NCBI GenBank assembly: GCA_023634235.1 | Contig: JAMKCF010000006.1 | Span: 10,259,751 to 10,323,750 of the forward strand | Direction of reading: 5' to 3' | Source: Pisaster brevispinus | Lineage: Eukaryota; Echinodermata; Asteroidea; Forcipulatida; Asteriidae | DNA: 64,000 bases | Shown here: positions 47,467 through 59,244 of the stretch, one piece after another | Layout of the letters: every line of letters starts with the position of its first letter | Numbering within the stretch: position 1 is the stretch's first letter | Position numbers and translations under genes: made by a program | The notes under the pieces: generated by a model | The model's database searches: none | Seen by the model: only the letters and a program-made list of their open reading frames with translations | What the model was told of the DNA's origin: nothing

Positions 47467-50400
47467 ATGCCTACGTCATCGCCAGTGAGAAAAAGCCGGC
47501 ACAGAAAGGTCCGAAATAAATTCTGTGCTAAGCTTGAGAATAACTCCCGATCTAGGCATGCTAGAGAGACAAAATTTGTACCTGACTCTGCCTTGAATAT
47601 CCCTGCATCCGAAAATTAAACTTTAAGGGTCGCGGAGGGCAAGCTACATACCGGAAATGACCAGCAGGCGGGGCTACTCCGAACGCTCCTCAAAAGCATC
47701 TCCAATGGGATTTTTGTACACACAGCCGTCAAAGAAACAAAGACATAGTAAGGACGGTCAAATCACCCTCAGAATAATACTGGATTTTCACAAGTTTTAC
47801 ACCAGTAGAAAGCCCGACTCAAAGGCTATCTCTTCCGTGAGTTTCATTAAGGTGACAATTTTGTAGGCGGGGCGAGCGTCCTGGAAGTAGTGCTGCCCAA
47901 AACTCCACTGTAGTAAATGCCTACGTCATCGCCAGTGAAAAAAAGCTGGCACAGAAAGGTCCGAAATCAATTCTGTGCTAAGCTTGAGAATAACTCCAGA
48001 TCTAGGCATGCTAGAGAGACAAAATTTGTACCTGACTCTGCCTTGAATATCCCTGCATCCGAAAATCAAACTTTTAGGTTCGCGGAGGGCAAGCTTCATA
48101 CCGGAAATGACCATCAGGCGGGGCTACTCCGAACGCTCCTCAAAAGCGTCTCCAATGGGATTTTTGTATACACAGCCGTCAAAGAAACAAAGACATAGTA
48201 AGGACGGTCAAATCACCCTCAGAATAATACTGGATTTTCACAAGTTTTACACCATTAGAAAGCCCGACTCCAAGGCTATCTCTTCCGTGAGTTTCGTTAA
48301 GGTGACAATTTTGTAGGCGGGGCGAGCGTCCTGGAAGTAGTGCTGCCCGAAACTCCACTGTAGCACATGCCTACGTCATCGCCAGTGAAAAAAAGCCAGC
48401 ACAAAAAGGTCCGAAATAAATTATGTGCTAAGCTTGAGAATAACTCCCGATCTAGGCACGCTAGAGAGACAAAATTTTTACCTGACTCTGCCTTGAATAT
48501 CCCTACATCAGAAAATCAAACTTTTAGGGTCGCGGAGGGCAAGCTTCATACCGGACATGACCAGCATGTGGGGCTACTCCGAACGCTCCTCAAAAGCATC
48601 TCCAATGGGATTTTTGTACACACAGCCGTCAAAGAAACAAAGACATGGTAAGGACGGTCAAATCACCCACAGAATAATACTGGATTTTCACAAGTTTTAC
48701 ACCATTAGAAAGCCCGACTCAAAGGCTATCTCTTCCGTGAGTTTCGTAAAGTCGACAATTTTGTAGTCGGGGTGAGCGTCCTGGAAGTAGGGCTGCCCGA
48801 AACTCCACTGTAGTAAATGCCTACGTCATCGCCAATGAAAAAAAACCGGCACAAAAAAGGTCCGAAAAAAATGTTGTGCTAAGCTTGAGAATAACTCCCA
48901 ATATAGGCATGCTAGAGAGACAAATTTTGTACCTGACTCTGCCTTGAATATCCCTGCATCCGAAAATCAAACTTTAAGGGTCGCGGAGGGCAAGCTTCAT
49001 ACCGGAAATGACCATCAGGCGGGGCTACTCCGAACGCTCCTCAAAAGCGTCTCCAATGGGATTTTTGTACACACAGCTGTCAAAGAAACAAAGACATAGT
49101 AAGGACTGTCAAATCACCCTCAGAATAATATTCGTTTTTCACAAGTTTTACACCATTAGAAAACCCGTCTCAACAGCTATCTCTTCCGTGAGTTTCGTTA
49201 AGGTGACAATTTTGTAGGCGGGGCGAGCGTCCTGGAAGTAGGGTTGCCCGAAACTCCACTGTAGTACATGCCTACGTCATCGCCAGTGAGAAAAAGCCGG
49301 CAAAGAAAGGTCCGAAATAAATTCTGTGCTAAGCTTGAGAATAACTCCCGATCTAGGCATGCTAGAGAGACACAATTTGTACCTGACTCTGCCTTGAATA
49401 TTCCTGAATCAGAAAATCAATTTTTTAGGGTCGCGGAGGGCAAGCTTCATACCGGACATGACCAGCATGTTGGGCTACTCCGAACACTCCTCAAAAGCAT
49501 CTCCAATAGGATTTTTGTACACACAGCCGTCAAAGAAACAAAGACGCAGTAAGGACCCACAGATTAAAACTGGATTTTCACAAGTTTTACACCATTAGAA
49601 AGCCCGACTCAAAGGCTATCTCTTCCGTGAGTTTCGTTAAGGTGACAATTTTGTAGGCGGGGCGAGCGTCCTGGAAGTAGGGCTGCCCAAAACTCCACTG
49701 TAGTAAATGCCTACGTCATCGCCAGTGAAAAAAAGCCGGCACAGAAAGGTCCGAAATCAATTCTGTGCTAAGCTTGAGAATAACTCCAGATCTAGGCATG
49801 CTAGAGAGACAAAATTTGTACCTGACTCTGCCTTGAATATCCCTGCATCCGAAAATCAAACTTTTAGGGTCGCGGAGGGCAAGCTTCATACCGGACATGA
49901 CCATCAGGCGGGGCTACTCCGAAGGCTCCTCAAAAGCATCTCCAATGGGATTTTTGTACACACAGCCGTCAAAGAAACAAAGACATAGTAAGGATGGTCA
50001 AATCACCCTCAGAATAGTACTGGATTTTCACAAGTTTTACACCATTAGAAAGCCCGACTCAAAGGCTATCTCTTCCGTGAGTTTCGTTAAGGTGACAATT
50101 TTGTAGGCGGGGCGAGCGTCCTGGAAGTAGTGCTGCCCAAAACTCCACTGTAGTACATGCCTACGTCATCGCCAGTGAGAAAAAGCCGGCACAGAAATGT
50201 CCGAAATAAATTATGTGCTAAGCTTGAGAATAACTCCCGATCTAGGCATGCTAGAGAGACAAATTTTGTACCCGGCTCTGCCTTGAATATCCCTGCATCC
50301 GAAAATCAAACTTTTAGGGTCGCGGAGTGCAAGCTTCATACCGGAAATGACCAGCAGGTGGGGCTACTCCGAACGCTCCTAAAAAGCATCTCCAATGGGA

Positions 50401-50607
50401 TTTTTGTACACATAGCCGTCAAAGAAACAAAGACATAGTAAGGACGGTCAAATCACCCTCAGAATAATATTCGTTTTTTCACAAGTTTTACACCATTAGA
50501 AAGCCCGTCTCAACAGCTATCTCTTCCGTGAGTTTCGTTAAGGTGACGATTTTGTAGGCGGGGCGAGCGTCCTGGAAGTAGGGTTGCCCGAAACTCCACT
50601 GTAGTAC
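47467..50607 (+). repeat. Seven-monomer HOR E-F-J-G-H-F'-I, unit 2 (3141 bp)
   Basis: The starts are 47467, 47917, 48367, 48817, 49268, 49707 and 50157. Order, total length and the 439 bp H monomer match unit 1 exactly, with scattered substitutions (AGGTTCGCGG in F, GGCACGCTAG in J, GGCAAAGAAAGG in H). Confidence 0.92.
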
Positions 50608-52405
50608 ATGCCTACGTCATCGCCAGTGAGAAAAAGCCGGCACAGAAAGGTCCAAAATAAATTCTGTGCTAAGCTTGAGAATAACTCCCGATCTAGGCAT
50701 GCTAGAGAGACAAAATTTGTACCTGACTCTGCCTTGAATATCCCTGCATCCGAAAATCAAACTTTAAGGGTCGCGGAGGGCAAGCTACATACCGGAAATG
50801 ACCAGCAGGCGGGGCTACTCCGAACGCTCCTCAAAAGCATCTCCAATGGGATTTTTGTACACACAGCCGTCAAAGAAACAAAGACATAGTAAGGACGGTC
50901 AAATCACCCTCAGAATAATACTGGATTTTCACAAGTTTTACACCATTAGAAAGCCCGACTCAAAGGCTATCTCTTCCGTGAGTTTCATTAAGGTGACAGA
51001 TTTGTAGGCGGGGCGAGCGTCCTGGAAGTAGTGCTGCCCAAAACTCCACTGTAGTAAATGCCTACGTCATCGCCAGTGAAAAAAAGCTGGCACAGAAAGG
51101 TCCGAAATCAATTCTGTGCTAAGCTTGAGAATAACTCCAGATCTAGGCATGCTAGAGAGACAAAATTTGTACCTGACTCTGCCTTGAATATCCCTGCATC
51201 CGAAAATCAAACTTTTAGGTTCGCGGAGGGCAAGCTTCATACCGGAAATGACCATCAGGCGGGGCTACTCCGAACGCTCCTCAAAAGCGTCTCCAATGGG
51301 ATTTTTGTACACACAGCCGTCAAAGAAACAAAGACATAGTAAGGACGGTCAAATCACCCTCAGAATAACACTGGATTTTCACAAGTTTTACACCATTAGA
51401 AAGCCCGACTCAAAGGCTATCTCTTCCGTGAGTTTCGTTAAGGTGACAATTTTGTAGGCGGGGCGAGCGTCCTGGAAGTAGTGCTGCCCGAAACTCCACT
51501 GTAGCACATGCCTACGTCATCGCCAGTGAAAAAAAGCCAGCACAAAAAGGTCCGAAATAAATTATGTGCTAAGCTTGAGAATAACTCCCGATCTAGGCAT
51601 GCTAGAGAGACAAAATTTGTACCTGACTCTGCCTTGAATATCCCTACATCAGAAAATCAAACTTTTAGGGTCGCGGAGGGCAAGCTTCATACCGGACATG
51701 ACCAGCATGTGGGGCTACTCCGAACGCTCCTCAAAAGCATCTCCAATGGGATTTTTGTACACACAGCCGTCAAAGAAACAAAGACATGGTAAGGACGGTC
51801 AAATCACCCACAGAATAATACTGGATTTTCACAAGTTTTACACTATTAGAAAGCCCGACTCAAAGGCTATCTCTTCCGTGAGTTTCGTAAAGTCGACAAT
51901 TTTGTAGTCGGGGTGAGCGTCCTGGAAGTAGGGCTGCCCGAAACTCCACTGTAGTAAATGCCTACGTCATCGCCAATGAAAAAAAAACGGCACAAAAAAG
52001 GTCCGAAAAAAATTTTGTGCTAAGCTTGAGAATAACTCCCAATATAGGCATGGTAGAGAGACAAATTGTGTACCTGACTCTGCCTTGAATATCCCTGCAT
52101 CCGAAAATCAAACTTTTAGGGTCGCGGAGGGCAAGCTTCATACCGGAAATGACCATCAGGTGGGGCTACTCCGAACGCTCCTCAAAAGCATCTCCAATGG
52201 GATTTTTGTACAAACAGCCGTCAAAGAAACAAAGACATAGTAAGGACGGTCAAATCACGCTCAGAATAATACTGGATTTTCACAAGTTTTACACCATTAG
52301 AAAGCCCGTCTCAAAGGCAATCTTTTCCGTGAGTTTCGTTAAGGTGACAATTTTCTAGCGGGGCGAGCGTCCTGGAAGTAGGGTCGCCGAAAAACACTGT
52401 AGTAC
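50608..52405 (+). repeat. Seven-monomer HOR, partial unit 3 (E-F-J-G)
   Basis: E 50608, F 51058 (with the AGGTTCGCGG variant of unit 2) and J 51508 are followed by G 51958, which departs from the HOR. From about 52160 its sequence becomes the mixed type, with ACAAACAGCC, a CCGTCTC tail, and small losses in TTTTCTAGCGGGG and GGGTCGCCG. This marks the right end of the HOR domain. Confidence 0.88.
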
Positions 52406-55400
52406 ATGCCTACCTCATCGCCAGTGAGAAAAAGCCGCCACAGAAAGGTCCGAAATAAATTCTGTGCTAAGCTTGAGAATAACTCCAGATCTAGGCATGC
52501 TAGAGAGACAATATTTGTACCCGACTCTGCCTTGAATATCCCTGCATCCGAAAATCAAACTTTTAGGGTCGCGGACGGCAAGTTTCATACCGGAAATGAC
52601 CAGCAGGTGGGGCTACTCCGAACGCTCCACAAAAGCATCTCCAATGGGATTTTTGTACACACAGCTGTCAAAGAAACAAAGACAAAGTAAGGACTGTCAA
52701 ATCACCCTCAGAATAATATTCGATTTTCACACGTTGTACACCATTAGAAAGCCCATCTCAAAGGCTCTCTATTCCGTGAGTTTCGTTAAAGTGACTATTT
52801 TCAAGGCGGGGCGAGCGTCCTGGAAGTAGGGTTGCCCGAAACTCCACTGTAGTACATGCCAACGTCATGGCTAGTGAGAAAAAACCGGCACAGAAAGGTC
52901 CGAAATAAATTCTGTGCTAAGCTTGAAAATAACTCCAGATCTAGGCATGCTAGAGAGACAATATTTGTACCTGACTCTGCCTTGAATATCCCTGCATCCG
53001 GAATCAAACTTTTAGGGTCGCTGAGGGCAAGTTTCATACCGGAAATGACCAGCAGGTGGGGCTACTCCGAACGCTCCTCAAAAGCATCTCCAATGGGATT
53101 TTTTTACACACAGCTGTCAAAGAAACAAAGACAAAGTAAGGACTGTCAAATCACCCTCAGAATAATATTCGATTTTCACACGTTTTACACCATTAGAAAG
53201 CCCGTCTCAAAGGCTCTCTATTCCGTGAGTTTCGTTAAAGTGACAATTTTCCAGGCGGGGCGAGCGTCCTGGAAGTAGGGTTGCCCGAAACTCCACTGTA
53301 GTACATGCCTACGTCATCGCCAGTGAGAAAAAACCGGCACAGAAAGGTCCGAAATAAATTCTGTGCTAAGCTTGAGAATAACTCCCGATCTAGGCATGCT
53401 AGAGAGACAATACTTGTACCTGACTCTCCCTTGAATATCCCTGCATCCGGAATCAAACTTTTAGGGTCGCGGAGGGCAAGCTTCATACCGGAAATGACCA
53501 GCAGGTGGGGCTACTCCGAACGCTCCTCAAAAGCATCTCCAATGGGATTTTTTTACACACAGCCATCAAAGAAACAAAGACATACTAAGGACGGTCAAAT
53601 CACCCTCAGAATAATACTGGATTTTCACGTGTTTTACACCATAAGAAAGCCCGTCTCAAAGGCTCTCCCTTCCGTGAGTTTGGTTAAAGTGACAATTTTC
53701 AAAGCGGGGCGAGCACCCTGGAAGTAGGGCTGCCCGAAACTCCACTGTAGTACATGCCTACGTCATCGCCAGTGAGAAAAAGCCGGCACAGAAAGGTCCG
53801 AAATAAATGTTGTGCTAAGCTTGAGAATAACTCCAGATCTAGGCATGCTAGAGAGACAAAATTTGTACCTGACTCTGCCTTGAATATCCTTGCATCCGAA
53901 AATTAAACTTTTAGTGTCGCGGAGGGCAAGCTTCATACTGCAAATGACCAGCAGGTGGGGCTACTCCGAACGCTCCTCAAAAGCATCTCCAATGGGATTT
54001 TTGTACACACAGCCATCAAAGAAACAAAGACATACTAAGGACGGTCAAATCACCCTCAGAATAATACTGGATTTTCACAAGTTTTACACCATTCGAAAGC
54101 CCGTCTGAAAGGTTCTCTCTTCCGTGAGTTTGGTTAAAGTGAGAATTTTGTAGGCGGGGCGAGCACCCTGGAAGTAGGGCTGCCCGAAACTCCACTGTAG
54201 TACATGCCTACGTCATCGCCAGTGAGAAAAAGCCGGCACAGAAAGGTCCGAAATAAATTCTTTGCTAAGCTTGAGAATAACTCCAGATCTAGGCATGCTA
54301 GAGAGACAAAATGTGTACCTGACTCTGCTTGAATATCCCTGCATCCGAAAATCAAACTTTTAGGGTCGCGGACGGCAAGCTTCATACCGGAAATGACCAG
54401 CAGGTAGGGCTACTCCGAACGCTCCTCAAAAGCATCTCCAATGGGATTTTTGTACACAAAGCTGTCAAAGAAACAAAGACAAAGTAAGGACTGTCAAATC
54501 ACCCTCAGAATAATATTCGATTTTCACAAGTTTTACACCATTAGAAAGCCCGTCTCAAAGGCTCTCTCTTCAGTGAGATTGGTTAAAGTGAGAATTTTGT
54601 AGGCGGGGCGAGCACCCTGGAATTAGGGTTGCCCGAAACTCCACTGTAGTACATGCCTACGTCATCGCCAGTGTGAAAAAGCCGGCACAGAAAGGTCCGA
54701 AATGAATTCTGTGCTAAGCTTCAGAATAACTCCCGATCTAGGCATGCTAGAGAGACAATATTTGTACCTGACTCTGCCTTGAATATCCCTGCATCCGGAA
54801 ATTAAACTTTTAGGGTCGCGGAGGGCAAGCTTCATACCGGAAATGACCAGCAGGTGGGGCTACTCCGAACGCTCCTCAAAAGCATCTCCAATGGGATTTT
54901 TGTACACACAGCCATCATAGAAACAAAGACATACTAAGGACGGTCAAATCACCCTCAGAATAATACTGGATTTTCACAAGTTTTACACCATTAGAAAGCC
55001 CGTCTCAAAGGCTCTCTCTTCCGTGAGTTTGGTTAAAGTGAAAATTTTGTAGGCGGGGCGAGCACCCTGGAAGTAGGGCTGCCCGAAACTCCACTGTAGT
55101 ACATGCCTACGTCATCGCCAGTGAAAAAAAGCCGGCACATAAAGGTCCGAAAAAAATTCTGTCCTAAGCTTGAGAATAACTCCAGATGTAGGCATGCTAG
55201 AGAGACAATATTTGTACCTGACTTTGCCTTGAATATCCCTGCATCCGAAAATTAAACTTTTAGGGTTGCGGAGGGCAAGCTTCATACCGGAAATGACCAG
55301 CAGGTGGGGCTACTCCGAACGCTCCTCAAAAGCATCTCCAATGTGATTTTTGTACAAACAGCCGTCAAAGAAACAAAGACATACTAAGGACGGTCAAATC

Positions 55401-55552
55401 ACCCTCAGAATAATACTGGATTTTCACAAGTTTTACACCCTTAGAAAGCCCGTCTCAAAGGCTCTCTCTTCCGTGAGTTTGGCTAAAGTGACAATTTTGT
55501 AGGCGGTGCGAGCACCCTGGAAGTAGGGCTGCCCGAAACTCCACTATAGTAC
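52406..55552 (+). repeat. Heterogeneous monomers between HOR domains
   Basis: Seven monomers (52406, 52856, 53305, 53754, 54204, 54653, 55103) are poorly matched to each other. Monomers 52856 and 53305 are the exception: both 449 bp, sharing GCATCCGGAATC and AAAAACCGGC. GCGAGCACCC becomes the regular tail form here and stays so to the right end. Monomer 55103 has a head of the later gamma type (CATAAAGGTCC, CTGTCCTAAGC). Confidence 0.87.
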
Positions 55553-57000
55553 ATGCCTACGTCATCGCCAGTGAGAAAAAACCGGCACAGAAAGGTCCGA
55601 AATAAATTCTGTGCTAAGCTTGAAAATAACTCCAGATGTAGGCATGCTAGAGAAACAAAATTTGTACCTGACTCTGCCTTGAATATCCCTGCATCCGAAA
55701 ATCAAACTTTTAGGGTCGCGGAGAGCAAGCTTCATACCGGAAATGACCAGCATGTGGGGCTACTCCGAACGCTCCACAAAAGCATCTCCAATGGGATTTT
55801 TTTACACACAGCTGTCAAAGAAACAAAAACAAAGTAAGGACTGTCAAATCACCCTCAGAATAACATTCGATTTTCACAAGTTTTACACCATTAGAAAGCC
55901 CGTCTGAAAGGCTCTCTCTTCCGTGAGTTTGGTTAAAGTGAGAATTTTGTAGGCGGGGCGAGCACCCTGGAAGTAGGGCTGCCCGAAACTCCACTGTAGT
56001 ACATGCCTACGTCATCGCCAGTGAGAAAAAGCCGGCACAGAAAGGTCCGAAATAAATTCTGTGCTAAGCTTGAGAATAACTCCAGATCTAGGCATGCTAG
56101 AGAGACAAAATTTGTACCTGACTCTGCTTGAATATCCCTGCATCCGAAAATCAAATTTTTAGGGTCGCGGACGGCAAGCTTGATACCGGAAATGACCAGC
56201 AGGTGGGGCTACTCCGAACGCTCCTAAAAAGCATCTCCAATGGGATTTTTGTACACACAGCTGTCAAAGAAACAAAGACAAAGTAAGGACTGTCAAATCA
56301 CCCTCAGAATAACATTCGATTTTCACAAGTTTTACACCATTAGAAAGCCCGTCTCAAAGGCTCTCTCTTCCGTGAGTTTGGTTAAAGTGAAGATTTTGTA
56401 GGCGGGGCGAGCACCCTGGAAGTAGGGCTGCCCGAAACTCCACTGTAGTACATGCCTACGTCATCGCCAGTGAAAAAAAGCCGGCACATAAAGGTCCGAA
56501 AAAAATTCTGTCCTAAGCTTGAGAATAACTCCAGATGTAGGCATGCTAGAGAGACAAAATTTGTACCTGACTCTGCTTTGAATATCCCTGCATCCGAAAA
56601 TCAAACTTTTAGGGTCGCGGAGGGCAAGCTTCATACCGGAAATGACCAGCAGGTTGGGCTACTCCGAACGCTCCTCAAAATCATCTCCAATGGGATTTTT
56701 GTACACACAGCCATCAAAGAAACAAAGACATACTAAGGACGGTCAAATCACCCTCAGAATAATACTGNNNNNNNNNNNNNNNNNNNNNNNNNNNNNNNNN
56801 NNNNNNNNNNNNNNNNNNNNNNNNNNNNNNNNNNNNNNNNNNNNNNNNNNNNNNNNNNNNNNNNNNNGTCTTTTGACAAGTTTTACACCATTAGAAAGCC
56901 CGTCTCAAAGGCTCTCTTCCGTGAGTTTGGTTAAAGTGACAATTTTGTAGGCGGGGCGAGCACCCTGGAAGTAGGGCTGCCCGAAACTCCACTGTAGTAC
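55553..57000 (+). repeat. Right-hand subfamily, first alpha-beta-gamma run (contains gap)
   Basis: Alpha 55553 has AGAGAAACAAAATT, GAGAGCAAGC and a TTTTTTTACAC variant. Beta 56003 has CGGACGGCAAGC. Gamma 56452 has CATAAAGGTCC, CTGTCCTAAGC and CAAAATCATCTCC. The gamma copy is interrupted by 100 Ns. Beta and many later monomers carry a one-base loss (CTCTGCTTGAAT in place of CTCTGCCTTGAAT), so they are about 449 bp. Confidence 0.88.
56768..56867. other. Assembly gap, 100 Ns
   Basis: There are exactly 100 Ns, a conventional placeholder for a gap of unknown size. The left flank ends AATAATACTG and the right flank begins GTCTTTTGACAAG. Joined directly, they give the intact gamma-type sequence found at 58206-58222 and in later gamma copies. 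The gap is therefore in register with the repeat, and its true content is zero or a whole number of repeat units. Confidence 0.97.
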
Positions 57001-58346
57001 ATGCCTACGTCATCGCCAGTGAAAAAAAGCCGACACAGAAAGGTCCGAAAAAAATTCTGTGCTAAGCTTGAGAATAACTCCAGATCTAGGCATGCTAGAG
57101 AGACAAAATTTGTACCTGACTCTGCTTGAATATCCCTGCATCCGAAAATCAAATTTTTAGGGTCGCGGACGGCAAGCTTCATACCGGAAATGACCAGCAT
57201 GTGGGGCTACTCCGAACGCTCCTCAAAAGCATCTCCAATGTGATTTTTGTACAAACAGCCGTCAAAGAAACAAAGACATAGTAAGGACTGTCAAATCACC
57301 CTCAGAATAACATTCGATTTTCACAAGTTTTACACCATTAGAAAGCCCGTCTGAAAGGCTCTCTCTTCCGTGAGTTTGGTTAAAGTGAGAATTTTGTAGG
57401 CGGGGCGAGCACCCTGGAAGTAGGGCTGCCCGAAACTCCACTGTAGTACATGCCTACGTCATCGCCAGTGAGAAAAAGCCGGCACAGAAAGGTCCGAAAT
57501 AAATTTTGTGCTAAGCTTGAGAATAACTCCAGATCTAGGCATGCTAGAGAGACAAAATTTGTACCTGACTCTGCTTGAATATCCCTGCATCCGAAAATCA
57601 AACTTTTAGGGTCGCGGACGGCAAGCTTGATACCGGAAATGACCAGCAGGTGGGGCTACTCCGAACGCTCCTCAAAAGCATCTCCAATGGGATTTTTGTA
57701 CACACAGCTGTCAAAGAAACAAAGACAAAGTAAGGACTGTCAAATCACCCTCAGAATAACATTCGATTTTCACAAGTTTTACACCATTAGAAAGCCCGTC
57801 TCAAAGGCTCTCTCTTCCGTGAGTTTGGTTAAAGTGAAAATTTTGTAGGCGGGGCGAGCACCCTGGAAGTAGGGCTGCCCGAAACTCCACTGTAGTACAT
57901 GCCTACGTCATCGCCAGTGAAAAAAAGCCGGCACATAAAGGTCCGAAAAAAATTCTGTCCTAAGCTTGAGAATAACTCCAGATGTAGGCATGCTAGAGAG
58001 ACAAAATTTGTACCTGACTCTGCTTGAATATCCCTGCATCCGAAAATCAAACTTTTAGGGTCGCGGAGGGCAAGCTTCATACCGGAAATGACAACCAGGT
58101 TGGGCTACTCCGAACGCTCCTCAAAATCATCTCCAATGGGATTTTTGTACACACAGCCATCAAAGAAACAAAGACATACTAAGGACGGTCAAATCACCCT
58201 CAGAATAATACTGGTCTTTTGACAAGTTTTCCACCATTAGAAAGCCCGTCTCAAAGGCTCTCTTCCGTGAGTTTGGTTAAAGTGACAATTTTGTAGGCGG
58301 GGCGAGCACCCTGGAAGTAGGGCTGCCCGAAACTCCACTGTAGTAC
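57001..58346 (+). repeat. Three-monomer HOR delta-beta-gamma, unit 1 (1346 bp)
   Basis: Delta 57001 has GCCGACACAG, CCAGCATGTGGGG and CAATGTGATTTTTGTACAAAC. Beta 57450 and gamma 57899 follow. Gamma has the GGTCTTTTGAC tail and a shortened GGCTCTCTTCCG, giving 448 bp. The order restarts at 58347. Confidence 0.87.
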
Positions 58347-59244
58347 ATGCCTACGTCATCGCCAGTGAAAAAAAGCCGACACAGAAAGGTCCGAAATAAA
58401 TTCTGTGCTAAGCTTGAGAATAACTCCAGATCTAGGCATGCTAGAGAGACAAAATTTGTACCTGACTCTGCTTGAATATCCCTACATCCGAAAATCAAAC
58501 TTTTAGGGTCGCGGACGGCAAGCTTCATACCGGAAATGACCAGCATGTGGGGCTACTCCGAACGCTCCTCAAAAGCATCTCCAATGTGATTTTTGTACAA
58601 ACAGCCGTCAAAGAAACAAAGACATAGTAAGGAATGTCAAATCACCCTCAGAATAACATTCGATTTTCACAAGTTTTACACCATTAGAAAGCCCGTCTGA
58701 AAGGCTCTCTCTTCCGTGAGTTTGGTTAAAGTGAGAATTTTGTAGGCGGGGCGAGCACGCTGGAAGTAGGGCTGCCCGAAACTCCACTGTAGTACATGCC
58801 TACGTCATCGCCAGTGAGAAAAAGCCGGCACAGAAAGGTCCGAAATAAATTCTGTGCTAAGCTTGAGAATAACTCCAGATCTAGGCATGCTAGAGAGACA
58901 AAATTTGTACCTGACTCTGCTTGAATATCCCTGCATCCGAAAATCAAACTTTTAGGGTCGCGGACGGCAAGCTTCATACCGGAAATGACCAGCAGGTGGG
59001 GCTACTCCGAACGCTCCTCAAAAGCATCTCCAATGGGATTTTTGTACACACAGCTGTCAAAGAAACAAAGACAAAGTAAGGACGGTCAAATCACCCTCAG
59101 AATAATACTGGATTTTCACAAGTTTTACACCCTTAGAAAGCCCGTCTCAAAGGCTCTCTCTTCCGTGAGTTTGGTTAAAGTGACAATTTTGTAGGCGGTG
59201 CGAGCACCCTGGAAGTAGGGCTGCCCGAAACTCCACTATAGTAC
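58347..59244 (+). repeat. Delta-beta pair, partial unit 2
   Basis: Delta 58347 repeats 57001. Beta 58796 then acquires an alpha-like tail (ACACCCTTAG, GGCGGTGCGAG) and is followed by alpha 59245 instead of gamma. The marker GCGAGCACGCTGG at 58751-58763 recurs at 63237-63249. Confidence 0.85.
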
